A stretch of DNA of 64,000 nucleotides, from NCBI RefSeq assembly GCF_001038425.2, contig NZ_LDPV02000034.1, positions 146,878-210,877 of the forward strand, read 5' to 3'. Made by a program: the position numbers and the translations under genes. Position 1 is the first letter of the stretch; each line of letters opens with the position of its first letter. This DNA is from Ornithinibacillus contaminans (lineage in GTDB: Bacteria > Bacillota > Bacilli > Bacillales > Amphibacillaceae). The notes beneath the pieces are model-generated. The model was not told the origin of the DNA. It ran no database searches and saw only the letters and a program-made list of their open reading frames with translations. This document shows positions 31,720-40,967 of this stretch, in pieces.

Positions 31720-32913
31720 ATGCTTCAAGCAAAATTAAATACAGGAAAGCTGGTTACATTATACGGACGCACTAAATCGGAAATAGAATGGCTGCGTAAG
31801 CATAGGCAATTCTATTGTCCAACCTGCAATAGTAAGGTAATGATTAAAGCTGGAACAAAGTCTATCCCACACTTTTCGCATTATTCAACAGCGGATTGCC
31901 CATCTAGTGAAGGCGGAGAGGGGGAATATCATGAGAAAGGAAAACTAGCATTATTTCAATGGTTACAAAACCAAGGACTCCAGGTCTCGCTCGAGGAGTA
32001 CATCCCACAAATTCAGCAGCGTCCAGATATTTATTTACAGTATAAGGAGAAGAAAATAGCAATTGAGTATCAATGTGCAAGAATACCAATTCATACAATA
32101 CAACAGCGTACAAATGGTTATATAAAAGTAGGTATCATGCCAGTTTGGATCCTAGGAGTAAATCACTTGAAGCGAAAAAGTAAGAATGTGATTCAGGTTG
32201 ATCAATTTATCCAACAATTTATTCATGTTTATCCTCGTAAAAGGTTATCCGTTATATATTTTTTTGATCCTCATACAAATCATCTTATCCATGCCACTGA
32301 TCTCTTTCCAATTAAACACAGCCGCGTCATTGCAAATCTTACCATTAAAAAGCTTCATACCATCCCTTTTCTCCAGCTATTTAATTTAACACGAGCAAAT
32401 CCATTATGCATGCTTGAGGAATGGAAGAAGGCTAAATTTAAGTTTAGGATGCATCAGCCTAGAAGGGTATATGGCAAGGAGCGTGCTTGGTATCAATGGC
32501 TCTATCTGAAGGGCACACACTGGGAAAAGCTCCCCTCCAGTATTTATCTTCCTGTATCATCACCATATCTGTTGGATACAGAACCTTGGAATTGGCAAAG
32601 CAGAATATGTCTAGAGATTATCGAACCACTAGCCATTGGTGATAGTTTTTCCCTTAATAACTGTTACAATCTTTTGCGAAAATCTATTACTCGCCAAACG
32701 TTCCCACTGATTAATTCCTCAAATGACCCAATACTAGAATATCTTCATTTGCTTAGTCTTTTACAAATCCTGAGACCGACTACCCCAAATAAGTTTATAA
32801 AATGCAAGCAACTCGTGTTTCACGCTACTTTAGAAGATGCTTTAAAAGGTGACGAACTGCTTATGGAGTATCTTTGCAAAAATTTTCAAGCAAATCATGA
32901 GCATGATTCCTAA
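31720..32913 (+). CDS. coiA: Competence protein CoiA
   Basis: This 397-residue protein of the CoiA family helps process incoming DNA after natural transformation. The start at 31720 follows GGAGGAGGTG. A zinc-ribbon-like FYCPTCNSKVMIKAG near residues 30-45 precedes the nuclease-like domain (RPDIYLQYKEKKIAIEYQCA), with D, E and Q at expected PD-(D/E)XK positions. The C-terminal half is variable. It sits between mecA and pepF, as in B. subtilis. Confidence 0.92.
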   Translation: MLQAKLNTGKLVTLYGRTKSEIEWLRKHRQFYCPTCNSKVMIKAGTKSIPHFSHYSTADCPSSEGGEGEYHEKGKLALFQWLQNQGLQVSLEEYIPQIQQRPDIYLQYKEKKIAIEYQCARIPIHTIQQRTNGYIKVGIMPVWILGVNHLKRKSKNVIQVDQFIQQFIHVYPRKRLSVIYFFDPHTNHLIHATDLFPIKHSRVIANLTIKKLHTIPFLQLFNLTRANPLCMLEEWKKAKFKFRMHQPRRVYGKERAWYQWLYLKGTHWEKLPSSIYLPVSSPYLLDTEPWNWQSRICLEIIEPLAIGDSFSLNNCYNLLRKSITRQTFPLINSSNDPILEYLHLLSLLQILRPTTPNKFIKCKQLVFHATLEDALKGDELLMEYLCKNFQANHEHDS

Positions 32914-33008
32914 ATGATTCGTTATACTAAATAATATAGTTTTACAGTAGGAATATTTTCCTCTGTGTCGAATTACTATGTATAGAAAGATTAAAAGGAG
33001 GAACTACA

Positions 33009-34823
33009 TTGGCAAAAGCAACGAAAGAGCTTCAATCAAGAAGTGAAGTACCAGTTGAACGTACGTGGAGATTAGAGGATATCTTTGCGACAGATGCAGC
33101 GTGGGAAGATGAATTGAATAGTTTGAAAGAAGAGATTCCAAGCATTACAGAGTTTCAAGGAAAGGTAGCAGAATCTGCAGATACCTTATTCAATGTATTG
33201 AAGTTACAGGATCAATTGTCAGAGCGACTTGGTAAGCTTTATACATATGCACATATGCGCTATGATCAAGATACGACGAACTCATTTTATCAAGCGTTAA
33301 ATGCTAAAGCCGAAAATGTGTTGACTCTAGCACAAAGCTCTTTGAGTTATTTAGTTCCTGAAATTCTTAAAATGGATGAAGCAACCATCAAGAGCTATTT
33401 AGAAGAAAAAGAAGAATTAAAGCTATATGAACATGTTTTAAATGAAATTTTAAGACAACGTAAGCACGTATTAAGTGAAACAGAGGAAGCGCTTTTGGCT
33501 GAAGCGTCAGAAGCATTATCAACAGGTGCCCAAACATTTGGTATGTTAAACAATGCCGATCTGAAATTCCCTAGCATTAAGAATGAAAACGGGGAAGAGG
33601 TTGATCTGACACATGGCCGCTATGTAGGATTCCTAGAGTCAAAAGATCGTCGTGTTCGTGAGGATGCATTTAAAGCAATGTATGCTACCTATGGTCAATT
33701 TAAAAATACGTTTTCTTCTACGTTAGGTGGCACCGTGAAGGCGCATAATTTTGATGCGAAGGTCCATCACTATGAATCTGCAAGACAAGCAGCGCTAGAC
33801 AATAATAATATTCCTGAACAAGTATATGATAATCTGGTTGAAGCTGTTAATGACCGATTACCATTATTACATCGTTATGCGAAATTACGCAAACAAATTT
33901 TAGGTGTGGATGAATTACATATGTATGATATGTATACATCACTTGTACAAGATGTTGATATGGAAATTCCATACGAAAAAGCTCAAGAATATGTTTTAGA
34001 TAGCCTGCAACCACTTGGAACAGAGTATACCGATGTTATTAAAGAAAGCTTTGCTAATCGCTGGATAGATGTAGAGGAGAATAAAGGGAAAAGAAGTGGT
34101 GCCTATTCTTCTGGAACGTATGGCACTAACCCATATATTCTATTGAACTGGCAGGACCGTGTGAATGATTTATTCACACTAACACATGAGCTAGGTCATT
34201 CAGCACATAGCTATTTCACAAGAAAGTTTCAACCATATCGTTATGGTAACTACTCTATTTTCGTGGCAGAGGTAGCCTCCACATGTAATGAAGCATTATT
34301 AAATGATTATATGTTGAATACATTAGTGGATGAAAAGCAAAAGCTATATCTTTTAAATCATTTCCTTGAGGGCTTCCGTGGAACAGTTTTCCGTCAAACG
34401 ATGTTTGCTGAATTCGAGCATGCAATTCACAAGTTAGCACAAGATGGTGAAGCCTTAACAGCTGACTTCTTAACGGAAAAATATTACGAATTAAATAAGA
34501 AATACTTTGGTGAAGATGTTGTTTCAGACGAGGAAATTGGACTAGAGTGGGCAAGAATTCCGCACTTCTACTACAATTACTATGTGTATCAATATGCAAC
34601 TGGATATTCAGCAGCAACTGCCCTAGCAAACAAGATCCTGTCTGGTGAAGAGGGTGCAGTGGAACGTTATTTAAACTTCCTAAAATCAGGAAGCAGTGAC
34701 TATCCAATTGAGGTATTAAAGACAGCAGGTGTGGATATGACATCGAAACAACCAATCCTAGCAGCATTGGATGTATTTGAAGAGAAATTAAACGAAATGG
34801 AAAAACTATTACTAGCGAAGTAA
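33009..34823 (+). CDS. pepF: Oligoendopeptidase F
   Basis: This 604-residue M3-family zinc peptidase cuts short peptides in the cytoplasm. The metal site HELGHSAHSYF carries HExxH, with the third ligand Glu in FVAEVASTCNEALL. Other typical segments are GAYSSGTYGTNPYILLNW and GYSAATALANKI. Translation starts at TTG behind AAAAGGAGG. A repeat-type terminator follows. Confidence 0.96.
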   Translation: MAKATKELQSRSEVPVERTWRLEDIFATDAAWEDELNSLKEEIPSITEFQGKVAESADTLFNVLKLQDQLSERLGKLYTYAHMRYDQDTTNSFYQALNAKAENVLTLAQSSLSYLVPEILKMDEATIKSYLEEKEELKLYEHVLNEILRQRKHVLSETEEALLAEASEALSTGAQTFGMLNNADLKFPSIKNENGEEVDLTHGRYVGFLESKDRRVREDAFKAMYATYGQFKNTFSSTLGGTVKAHNFDAKVHHYESARQAALDNNNIPEQVYDNLVEAVNDRLPLLHRYAKLRKQILGVDELHMYDMYTSLVQDVDMEIPYEKAQEYVLDSLQPLGTEYTDVIKESFANRWIDVEENKGKRSGAYSSGTYGTNPYILLNWQDRVNDLFTLTHELGHSAHSYFTRKFQPYRYGNYSIFVAEVASTCNEALLNDYMLNTLVDEKQKLYLLNHFLEGFRGTVFRQTMFAEFEHAIHKLAQDGEALTADFLTEKYYELNKKYFGEDVVSDEEIGLEWARIPHFYYNYYVYQYATGYSAATALANKILSGEEGAVERYLNFLKSGSSDYPIEVLKTAGVDMTSKQPILAALDVFEEKLNEMEKLLLAK

Positions 34824-34830
34824 GGATTAA

Positions 34831-34970
34831 AGAGGCTGGGACATAAGTAAAATGAGAAGATAAAAGGACGAATAATGCACTGATTCAGCGAAGTATATTC
34901 CCGGAGCGGGTATCGTGCACCAACGTTCGGATTTTATCTAACCATTAACACTTATGTCCCAGCCGCTTTT
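34831..34970. repeat. GGCTGGGACATAA hairpin element acting as terminator after pepF
   Basis: GGCTGGGACATAAGT (34834-34848) pairs perfectly with ACTTATGTCCCAGCC (34950-34964). The interior can form smaller hairpins (TTCCCG with GCGGGTA). CTTTTTA follows on the plus strand, so it can terminate pepF. The same TTATGTCCCAGCC end recurs near 53412-53428, so it is a dispersed repeat. Confidence 0.75.
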
Positions 34971-34992
34971 TACATCATTATGTATAATGATA

Positions 34993-35172
34993 CTAATGCA
35001 TCTTTCCGCGATAGGTGTTCCGATGTGCGAAGGAGAAAATGGTAAAATAGATAGAGAAGAAAAGAATAGGTAGCGTGAAGTATAATGGAATTAGCTGTAG
35101 CAACCCAAATAGGTTTAATAAAAATGCAAAAAAGGTTAGGATGATAAAAAGATAGGGTAATAATTCGCGCAT
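34993..35172 (-). CDS. Small membrane protein, YizD-like by position
   Basis: This 59-residue protein was found by reading the minus strand from a strong ribosome site, AAAAAGGAGG, six bases before an ATG at 35172. The sequence starts MRELLPYLFIILTFFAFLL and has two hydrophobic segments (the second YFTLPILFFSIYFTIFSF) and a basic C-terminus. In B. subtilis a small yizD gene sits between pepF and RoxS/yjbH, so this is its probable counterpart. A longer overlapping frame on the same strand lacks a ribosome site. Confidence 0.72.
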   Translation of the reverse strand: MRELLPYLFIILTFFAFLLNLFGLLQLIPLYFTLPILFFSIYFTIFSFAHRNTYRGKMH

Positions 35173-35272
35173 GCTTATCCTCCTTTTTAGTAGTCAATAG
35201 TGGCTTATTACATCTATATGTAACGAATTTTTTATTAGAAGTGACAGATTTGTGAAATTGAGAGCATTCTTA
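35173..35272. other. Upstream region of RoxS
   Basis: This region contains ATTTGTGAAATTG at 35248-35260, about 13 bases before the RoxS -35 box. It resembles a half-site for Rex (TTGTGAA) or a ResD-type element; both regulate RoxS in B. subtilis. The second Rex half-site is not evident. Confidence 0.4.
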
Positions 35273-35301
35273 TTGAAAAATCGACAAGTCCTTGCTATTA
35301 T
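35273..35301 (+). promoter_or_regulatory. RoxS promoter
   Basis: TTGAAA (35273-35278), a 17-base spacer and TATTAT (35296-35301) form a sigma-A promoter placing the RNA start near 35308. Confidence 0.75.
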
Positions 35302-35307
35302 ATATAT

Positions 35308-35430
35308 GTGAGATGAATCACAAACAAAACCCCTTTGTTTGATCATGAAACTTTCTCCCATCCCCCTTTGTTTTATACAAAGAAGTGAGAAAAGAAGGAT
35401 ATACGCTGCCCCGTATATCCTTTATTTTTT
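35308..35430 (+). ncRNA. roxS: Regulatory small RNA RoxS (RsaE)
   Basis: The sequence has the two hallmark C-rich loops of RsaE/RoxS: CCCCTTTGTTTG followed by TTTCTCCCATCCCCCTTTG. These single-stranded segments base-pair with Shine-Dalgarno regions of target mRNAs in redox and central metabolism. A terminator stem AGGATATACG/CGTATATCCT with a T-run (35396-35430) ends it. The location between a yizD-like gene and spxH matches B. subtilis. The 5' end is predicted, not mapped. Confidence 0.93.
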
Positions 35431-35480
35431 GTCTAGGAAATTATAAAATAAGCCACTGTGGAAAAATTGTCTTCACCTAA

Positions 35481-35672
35481 ACGGCCACGTCTAGCTCCAG
35501 CGCCCAAGGACTAACTGACTTCTTTCACCTCCGTACGATAAGTCAACATCGGCTCCCTGTAGTCGCCGTGTTTCCTTTATCTCCTACTGCTCAGTCTAAA
35601 TGTTTTCGGTGGGAGGAGTAATAGTAATCGCAGTCCCAGTCCGTACGTCCCTTAGCGGGCGCTTGCGCTTTT
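35481..35672 (-). repeat. Dispersed intergenic repeat, copy 2 (between RoxS and spxH)
   Basis: On the minus strand this reads GCGCAAGCGCCCGC, then TACGGACTGGGACTGCGAT, CCCACCGAAAACATTT, a middle section absent from copy 1, and CTTGGGCGCTGGAGCTAGA at the end. Copy 1 lies at 30790-30913. The copy fills the gap before the 3' end of spxH. No transposase is encoded; it looks like a MITE-like or structural repeat. Confidence 0.75.
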
Positions 35673-35740
35673 GTTCCTTACCCAAAACAAAAAACCAAGG
35701 GTTCCCCTGGCTTCTTCCATTAAAAATGATTATAAATGCA

Positions 35741-36637
35741 TTAATTAGTATCAATGTATTGCCAAAATGTCCCGTGTTTTGCGGGGATTTTTTCTACGAT
35801 TTGTTTGAGCTGAAGCTTCTTCATTTCTCTTTCTGCTTTTTCGATAGACCAGTTATATACGACGGATACCTCTTTCGTACCAATCACTTCATAATGCCTT
35901 GCAAATTCTTCTAATGAAGGGTGCTGGGATGGAATTGGTAATCGCTCAAGCATCTCGCTTAGTACGCGTACATAGATTTCATAGGGATAGAGTCCAGAGA
36001 TTTTAATGCCCTGCTCCTCAATGTTTTTATGAAAAAATACCATGGTTGGCATATAATCGATTTCCATTTCATGATTTAGCTTGTAATCACATTGGAGTGC
36101 CTTTTTGGCAGATATAGAATGCAAGTCACTATGGAACTCTTGTAGGTCTAATTTTGCTGATTTAGCACACTCTAGTAAGACGGATTCCTGTGAAATATCC
36201 TGCTTCCGTAAAAATAAGCTTTCTTGTACCTTTCGCAAAAATACTTTTCCGAAACGAATCCCTTGTAGTTCGGCAGCTTTAATTGCTAGATAGGCCGTAA
36301 TAGGGGAGTGAATTGGGTTTTCAATCCACAAATCACCATCGCAGCTCATTCCGGTTCGGGATGCCGTTCGCTCCCAAATTTCTTTTAATTTTCTTGGCTG
36401 CTCAAAATTATCATGGGTTAATGGTTTTGAGGACCCAGAAATGATAGGTCTTAATGTGAAAAATCGTCCGTATTCAATCGATAGCTTTTTCAAATAAGGT
36501 TCTAGTGACCAGCATTCAGGACACATAGGATCTATAAAAACATAAATTTCAATTGGTTTTTTTACAGTGTCACAACTATATCCGGGCGATGTGTTTGTTT
36601 GTGGTGAGCCTAATAGCTCAGTACGTTCCCAACTCAC
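35741..36637 (-). CDS. spxH: ClpXP adaptor SpxH (YjbH), DsbA-like
   Basis: This protein binds Spx and hands it to ClpXP for degradation. The 298-residue protein has a thioredoxin/DsbA-like fold with CPEC in [14 protein letters not shown]. It starts at GTG with AAAGGAG seven bases upstream. A truncated-haemoglobin gene lies 17 bases upstream in the same direction (yjbI-yjbH order), as in B. subtilis. Confidence 0.94.
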   Translation of the reverse strand: MSWERTELLGSPQTNTSPGYSCDTVKKPIEIYVFIDPMCPECWSLEPYLKKLSIEYGRFFTLRPIISGSSKPLTHDNFEQPRKLKEIWERTASRTGMSCDGDLWIENPIHSPITAYLAIKAAELQGIRFGKVFLRKVQESLFLRKQDISQESVLLECAKSAKLDLQEFHSDLHSISAKKALQCDYKLNHEMEIDYMPTMVFFHKNIEEQGIKISGLYPYEIYVRVLSEMLERLPIPSQHPSLEEFARHYEVIGTKEVSVVYNWSIEKAEREMKKLQLKQIVEKIPAKHGTFWQYIDTN

Positions 36638-36654
36638 ATCGATTCTCCTTTCTT

Positions 36655-37038
36655 CTATTCAGGTGTATTCATCATATGATTAGCGGTCATTGTTAACTTA
36701 TCAAATATAGCTGTCCGGTAAGGTTCTTCAATTTGTGCTTCCTCTAAAGCAGCTTCCATACACGCTAACCAGGCATCTCTTCTTGAAGGTGTAATTTCGA
36801 ATGGTAAATGCCGACGTCTTAGCATTGGATGACCACGTTCTTCATTATAGAGGGACGGTCCACCAAGAAACTGCGTAAGGAAAAGTCGTTGCTTGCGAGC
36901 TACCTCAGTCAAATCATCCGGGAATATAGGTTTTAAAGCAGGATGGCTACCGACTCGACTATAAAAGTGTGTAACTAATCGCTCAATAGTATCATGTCCA
37001 CCTATCGCTTCAAATATCGTGCCGGGTATTGTTGTCAT
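36655..37038 (-). CDS. yjbI: Truncated haemoglobin (group II, YjbI-like)
   Basis: This 127-residue 2/2 globin binds heme and oxygen. The proximal His lies in [14 protein letters not shown], and the PxxPDDL-type [25 protein letters not shown] segment with GGP is characteristic of trHbO. It has an AAGGAG ribosome site and is translationally close to spxH downstream, forming a small operon. In B. subtilis YjbI and YjbH act together in oxidative stress. Confidence 0.95.
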   Translation of the reverse strand: MTTIPGTIFEAIGGHDTIERLVTHFYSRVGSHPALKPIFPDDLTEVARKQRLFLTQFLGGPSLYNEERGHPMLRRRHLPFEITPSRRDAWLACMEAALEEAQIEEPYRTAIFDKLTMTANHMMNTPE

Positions 37039-37127
37039 ACAGATAACTCCTTTAATATTTGTCTATATTGTAGCAACATTAATATAGAGCTAGCAACTTA
37101 TCTGATTGAATCATCTGTCTAGTAGCT

Positions 37128-37697
37128 TTACGTTAGGCTGTTAAAAAATCGCGCAATTTTATTTGGTGTCTCTTTTTTGGTAATGTTAAAGTTCTGTAAT
37201 AGGGCCTCGAATGCAGTTATACCATCCTGAAAATTAGGTGCTTCTAATTCAAGCTCATAGTCTTCTTGGTTGTGATAGATACTATGGTCTAACACATAAA
37301 TAAGTCCTTTATCACGGAATTCCCGACGAATGGTGGTTAAACTTCCGTAGCATTTTAAATCCGTTACGGAAATGTTCAACTGCTTGAGCTGTTTCGTTGT
37401 AGCTTCCTTGACGATTGGATGGTGATTAATCCATTCCATTGCTTCCTTATGTGATAATGTATCATGTGTTTCTAATAATCCAACCTCATGTGGTTGTTTT
37501 AATGTTAATTGATGGCTACCGTTTTTTTCGCGAATCCGTAATGCAGAGCCGTTCATTTGTAGTTTCCGATCGGGCGTTTCGAAATAGTAATTAATTTGCT
37601 CCTGACCACTCTCTGGAAAAGGGAGGTGCTCTAATAATAAGTCATATTCTGCTTTCGTTAATAGGTTTTTAAATTCTATTTCTATTTCTTGAGCCAT
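37128..37697 (-). CDS. yjbK: CYTH-domain protein (YjbK-like triphosphatase family)
   Basis: This 189-residue protein starts QEIEIEFKNLL, the ExExK signature of the CYTH tunnel, and has KQPHEVGLLETHD and the LDHSIYHNQEDYELELEAP segment. Family members hydrolyse triphosphate compounds; the substrate in bacilli is not established. GGAGGACTAGC precedes the ATG. It is divergent from relQ, as in B. subtilis. Confidence 0.9.
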   Translation of the reverse strand: MAQEIEIEFKNLLTKAEYDLLLEHLPFPESGQEQINYYFETPDRKLQMNGSALRIREKNGSHQLTLKQPHEVGLLETHDTLSHKEAMEWINHHPIVKEATTKQLKQLNISVTDLKCYGSLTTIRREFRDKGLIYVLDHSIYHNQEDYELELEAPNFQDGITAFEALLQNFNITKKETPNKIARFFNSLT

Positions 37698-37830
37698 GCT
37701 AGTCCTCCACCCGTATTAATGGTTTAATTATATTGATTATGTCGAATCCGAAGTAATTATGCAAAGATTATCCATTGTATTTGTGTTAAAATAAGGAAGA
37801 AATATGTAACAAGTAACAGGTGGTGTTCGA

Positions 37831-38439
37831 ATGAATTGGGAAGCAATACTCGCACCTTATTCACAAGTAGTCGAAGAATTAAAGGTTAAATTAAAGGGAA
37901 TGCGTGCTCAGTTTGAATATGAGGCAATGCATTCGCCAATAGAGTTTATTACTGGGAGAGTAAAACCAGTTAAAAGTATCTTAGAAAAGGCAGAGAAAAG
38001 ACATATATCACTTGATCGTATTGAGGATGATATGCAAGATATTGCAGGGGTTCGTGTCGTTTGTCAATTTGTGGATGATATTTACACCATTGTTGATATG
38101 CTACGATCTCGTAAGGATTTTACCATTATGGAAGAGAAGGATTATATAGCAAATAAAAAAGATAGTGGCTATCGTTCCTATCATATGATTATAGAGTATC
38201 CAGTTGAGACTATCCACGGGATGAAGGTTGTGCTTGCAGAGATTCAGATTCGTACATTAGCGATGAATTTTTGGGCAACTAATGAGCACTCCTTGAATTA
38301 TAAATACAAAGGAAGGATTCCAGGGGATATTAAAGCACGCTTGCAAAAGGCAGCAGAAGCTGCTTTTAAGCTTGATGAAGAAATGTCAAAAATAAAAACA
38401 GAAGTTCAAGAAGCACAGCGGATATTTCGCCGCAAATAA
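37831..38439 (+). CDS. relQ: Small alarmone synthetase RelQ (YjbM-like)
   Basis: This enzyme makes (p)ppGpp from ATP and GDP or GTP. The 202-residue synthetase-only protein lacks the HD hydrolase domain. It shows DDMQDIAGVRVVCQFVDDIY, KDSGYRSYHMIIEYPV and the EIQIRTLAMNFWA signature. AACAGGTGGTG precedes the ATG. It is followed after 28 bases by nadK and then by the pseudouridine synthase gene. Confidence 0.95.
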   Translation: MNWEAILAPYSQVVEELKVKLKGMRAQFEYEAMHSPIEFITGRVKPVKSILEKAEKRHISLDRIEDDMQDIAGVRVVCQFVDDIYTIVDMLRSRKDFTIMEEKDYIANKKDSGYRSYHMIIEYPVETIHGMKVVLAEIQIRTLAMNFWATNEHSLNYKYKGRIPGDIKARLQKAAEAAFKLDEEMSKIKTEVQEAQRIFRRK

Positions 38440-38467
38440 TTTCATTGTGGTATAGGGAGGGAATCGA

Positions 38468-39265
38468 ATGAAGTTTAAAATCATTTCAAAAGGTGACGAC
38501 CGTTCTAATCAAATAAAGGCTACTATGAAACAGCATTTGCTTGATTTTAATTTGTTGTATGATCGGGAAGAACCGGATTTGGTGATTTCCGTTGGGGGAG
38601 ACGGAACTTTTCTAGAGGCATTCCATCGATATAATCATCGATTAACATCTACTGCATTTATTGGTATACATACAGGTCATTTAGGTTTTTATGCCGATTA
38701 TGTGCCCGAGGAACTGGAAAAACTTATCATAGAAATTGCCAAAACACCGTTTCAAATTGTGGAATATCCATTGCTTGAAGTAATTATCAGATCGAAAACA
38801 GGTAATAAAGTCGATTCCTACCTTGCGCTTAATGAAGCTACGATAAAAACACCAGATGGATCGGTAGTTTTTGACGTGGAAATAAAAGGAGAGCGTTTTG
38901 AGACCTTCCGAGGAGATGGATTATGTATTTCTACCCCTTCTGGAAGTACGGCATATAATAAAGCATTAGGTGGGGGAATTATTCATCCGACCTTAGAAGC
39001 GATTCAATTAACGGAAATGGCTTCCATTAACAATCGGGTATTTCGTACGATCGGGTCACCACTTATTTTGCCTAAGCATCATACCTGCTTATTAAAGCCG
39101 TTGGTAGATCGAAGCTTCTTCATTACGATTGATCATAATACCCATAACTATACGAATGTTAAATCAATCCAATGTCGTGTGGCAAAGGAAAAAATCCGCT
39201 TTGCGCGCTTTAGACCATTTCCTTTCTGGAATCGTGTGCGTGATTCGTTTATAACTGATAATTAA
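38468..39265 (+). CDS. nadK: NAD kinase
   Basis: This enzyme makes NADP from NAD and ATP. The 265-residue protein has [11 protein letters not shown] with the catalytic GGDG, NEATIK and [35 protein letters not shown] precedes the ATG. It is the middle gene of relQ-nadK-rluD-type, as in B. subtilis yjbM-yjbN-yjbO. Confidence 0.96.
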   Translation: MKFKIISKGDDRSNQIKATMKQHLLDFNLLYDREEPDLVISVGGDGTFLEAFHRYNHRLTSTAFIGIHTGHLGFYADYVPEELEKLIIEIAKTPFQIVEYPLLEVIIRSKTGNKVDSYLALNEATIKTPDGSVVFDVEIKGERFETFRGDGLCISTPSGSTAYNKALGGGIIHPTLEAIQLTEMASINNRVFRTIGSPLILPKHHTCLLKPLVDRSFFITIDHNTHNYTNVKSIQCRVAKEKIRFARFRPFPFWNRVRDSFITDN

Positions 39266-39285
39266 GGAAGACCAGGTGGGTTAAC

Positions 39286-40167
39286 ATGGAATGGAACATC
39301 AAGCAAGAACAGGAAGGCATGCTGCTCCGTGATTTTTTACGAAATGAACAAGGCTTTTCAAGGCGAATCTTGAAAAGCCTTATTTATGATGGGGGAACAA
39401 TACTTGTTAACGGGGAAGCGGTAACTGTCAGGCATTCACTTCGGGCAGAAGATACTGTGACGGTAAAATTCCCTCTAGAAGTCAAAGGTCCTCATATGAT
39501 TCCAGAGGAAATCCCGCTAGAAATTATCTATGAGGATGATGCGGTACTTGTCATCAACAAACAAGCAAATGTAGCAACCATTCCATCACTCCATCATCAA
39601 ACAGGTACGATAGCGAATGGTGTGCTGCACTACTATGAACAAAATAATATTCCGTTTACGATTCATATTGTCACGAGACTTGATCGTGATACGTCAGGGC
39701 TTTTGTTAATTGCTAAGCATCGGTATAGTCATTCGATTCTATCGGCATCTCAAAAGCAGGGCAATGTAAAGCGAAAGTATTTTGCTATTGTAGAGGGAAC
39801 CCCAATCCCTAAACAAGGCACGATTGATGGGAATATCGGTCGGAAAGATGATTCGATTATTGAGCGGGTTGTTCGGGCGGATGGTCAGCGAGCGATTACA
39901 CATTATCAGGTGATCCGTTCCAATCAGACACATGCATTAGTAGAAGTGAAACTGGAAACGGGTAGAACCCACCAAATTCGTGTGCATTTTTCCCATATCG
40001 GGCATCCGTTAGCAGGTGATGATTTATACGGTGGCACTTCAAGTTATATAGAACGCCAAGCTTTGCATTGCTTTGAACTAGGTTTTGAACATCCAGCAAC
40101 GAAGGAATGGAAGAGCTTTACTGTCCCGATGCCAGACGACATGAAAAAAATCCTTCCAGGTGACTGA
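39286..40167 (+). CDS. RluA/RluD-family pseudouridine synthase (YjbO-like)
   Basis: This 293-residue protein converts uridine to pseudouridine in rRNA or tRNA. It has an N-terminal S4-like RNA-binding part (LRNEQGFSRRILKSLIYDG) and the catalytic HIVTRLDRDTSGLLLIAKH with the active-site Asp, then LETGRTHQIRVHFSHIGHPL. It is last in the relQ operon and ends 2 bases from the convergent prpE. Confidence 0.93.
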   Translation: MEWNIKQEQEGMLLRDFLRNEQGFSRRILKSLIYDGGTILVNGEAVTVRHSLRAEDTVTVKFPLEVKGPHMIPEEIPLEIIYEDDAVLVINKQANVATIPSLHHQTGTIANGVLHYYEQNNIPFTIHIVTRLDRDTSGLLLIAKHRYSHSILSASQKQGNVKRKYFAIVEGTPIPKQGTIDGNIGRKDDSIIERVVRADGQRAITHYQVIRSNQTHALVEVKLETGRTHQIRVHFSHIGHPLAGDDLYGGTSSYIERQALHCFELGFEHPATKEWKSFTVPMPDDMKKILPGD

Positions 40168-40190
40168 GGTCAATCATCTGGAAAGGATTT
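40148..40190. terminator. Bidirectional terminator built from the two coding 3' ends
   Basis: AAATCCTTCCAGGTGA pairs with TCATCTGGAAAGGATTT with one bulge and one mismatch. The stem overlaps the last codons of both the pseudouridine synthase gene and prpE, and A/T runs lie on both sides. Confidence 0.75.
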
Positions 40191-40916
40191 AAATTTTTCT
40201 TCCATAAAAGGCTGTTTAGATGGGACAGAAACAGTTGTTTGTTCGGGTAAGCGAAATGCAGATAGCTTATTTCCGAATACACAGCCTGTGTCAATATTAA
40301 TCGTCTTATGGACTATTCGTGGGCTTATGACTGGCGTATGGCCATACACAATCCACTCGTCTCCGTGATACTGCTGTGCCCAATCTCGGCGAATTGGACG
40401 ACCTTCTTCATCAAATTCTCCAGTAATATCACCATATAATACAAACGTTTTTACCTTCTTATCTTGTCTACCAATATACGATTTCTTAATACCTGCATGG
40501 GCAACAATTGCATTTGCATCCGGTAATTGTAGATAAAGTGGGGCTTCCTCATATAGTGTCATAAACTGCTTGCGAACAATTTCCTGCGTACTTTTGTCCA
40601 GCGCTTCATACTCTGCAACGGTTGTTTCTAATCCATGCTGATGTTGAACTTTATTTTCCAGGAAAAAGCGATAGAGCTTATTGCAGTGATTTCCCGGCAC
40701 GTATTTGGCTACTTTCTGACTGACAACCATTTCATATACGAGTTGAATGACTTTAATTGAATCCGGACCCCGGTCGGTTAAATCCCCAACAAAAACAGGA
40801 ATTCTACCATCCGGATGGATATATGCATATTGATTATTTTGATAACCTAATTCCTCAAATAAATGACAGAGTTCATGATAACAACCATGTACATCACCTA
40901 TAACATCAATTTTCAT
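40170..40916 (-). CDS. prpE: Bis(5'-nucleosyl)-tetraphosphatase PrpE
   Basis: This 248-residue metallophosphoesterase cleaves Ap4A and is linked to spore germination in B. subtilis. Metal motifs are [25 protein letters not shown] and PGNHCNKL, with the later HAG and YGHTPV segments. It is convergent with the pseudouridine synthase gene and downstream of a RodA-type gene. Confidence 0.95.
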   Translation of the reverse strand: MKIDVIGDVHGCYHELCHLFEELGYQNNQYAYIHPDGRIPVFVGDLTDRGPDSIKVIQLVYEMVVSQKVAKYVPGNHCNKLYRFFLENKVQHQHGLETTVAEYEALDKSTQEIVRKQFMTLYEEAPLYLQLPDANAIVAHAGIKKSYIGRQDKKVKTFVLYGDITGEFDEEGRPIRRDWAQQYHGDEWIVYGHTPVISPRIVHKTINIDTGCVFGNKLSAFRLPEQTTVSVPSKQPFMEEKFKSFPDD

Positions 40917-40941
40917 ATCATCACCTCAAGCTAAAAGAAAA

Positions 40942-40966
40942 ACGAGAATAGTATTTGCTATTCTCG
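40942..40966 (-). terminator. Terminator after the rodA-type gene
   Basis: On the minus strand CGAGAATAG and CTATTCTCG form a 9-bp stem, followed by TTTTTCTTTT, before the prpE start. Confidence 0.85.
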
Positions 40967-40967
40967 C

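Noticed and set aside
34255..34767. 170-residue minus-strand open frame inside pepF
   Set aside because: It is antisense to the conserved HExxH region of pepF; no start signal.
34970..35197. 75-residue minus-strand frame near RoxS
   Set aside because: It has no ribosome site; the 59-residue frame in the same place has an excellent one and a conserved position.
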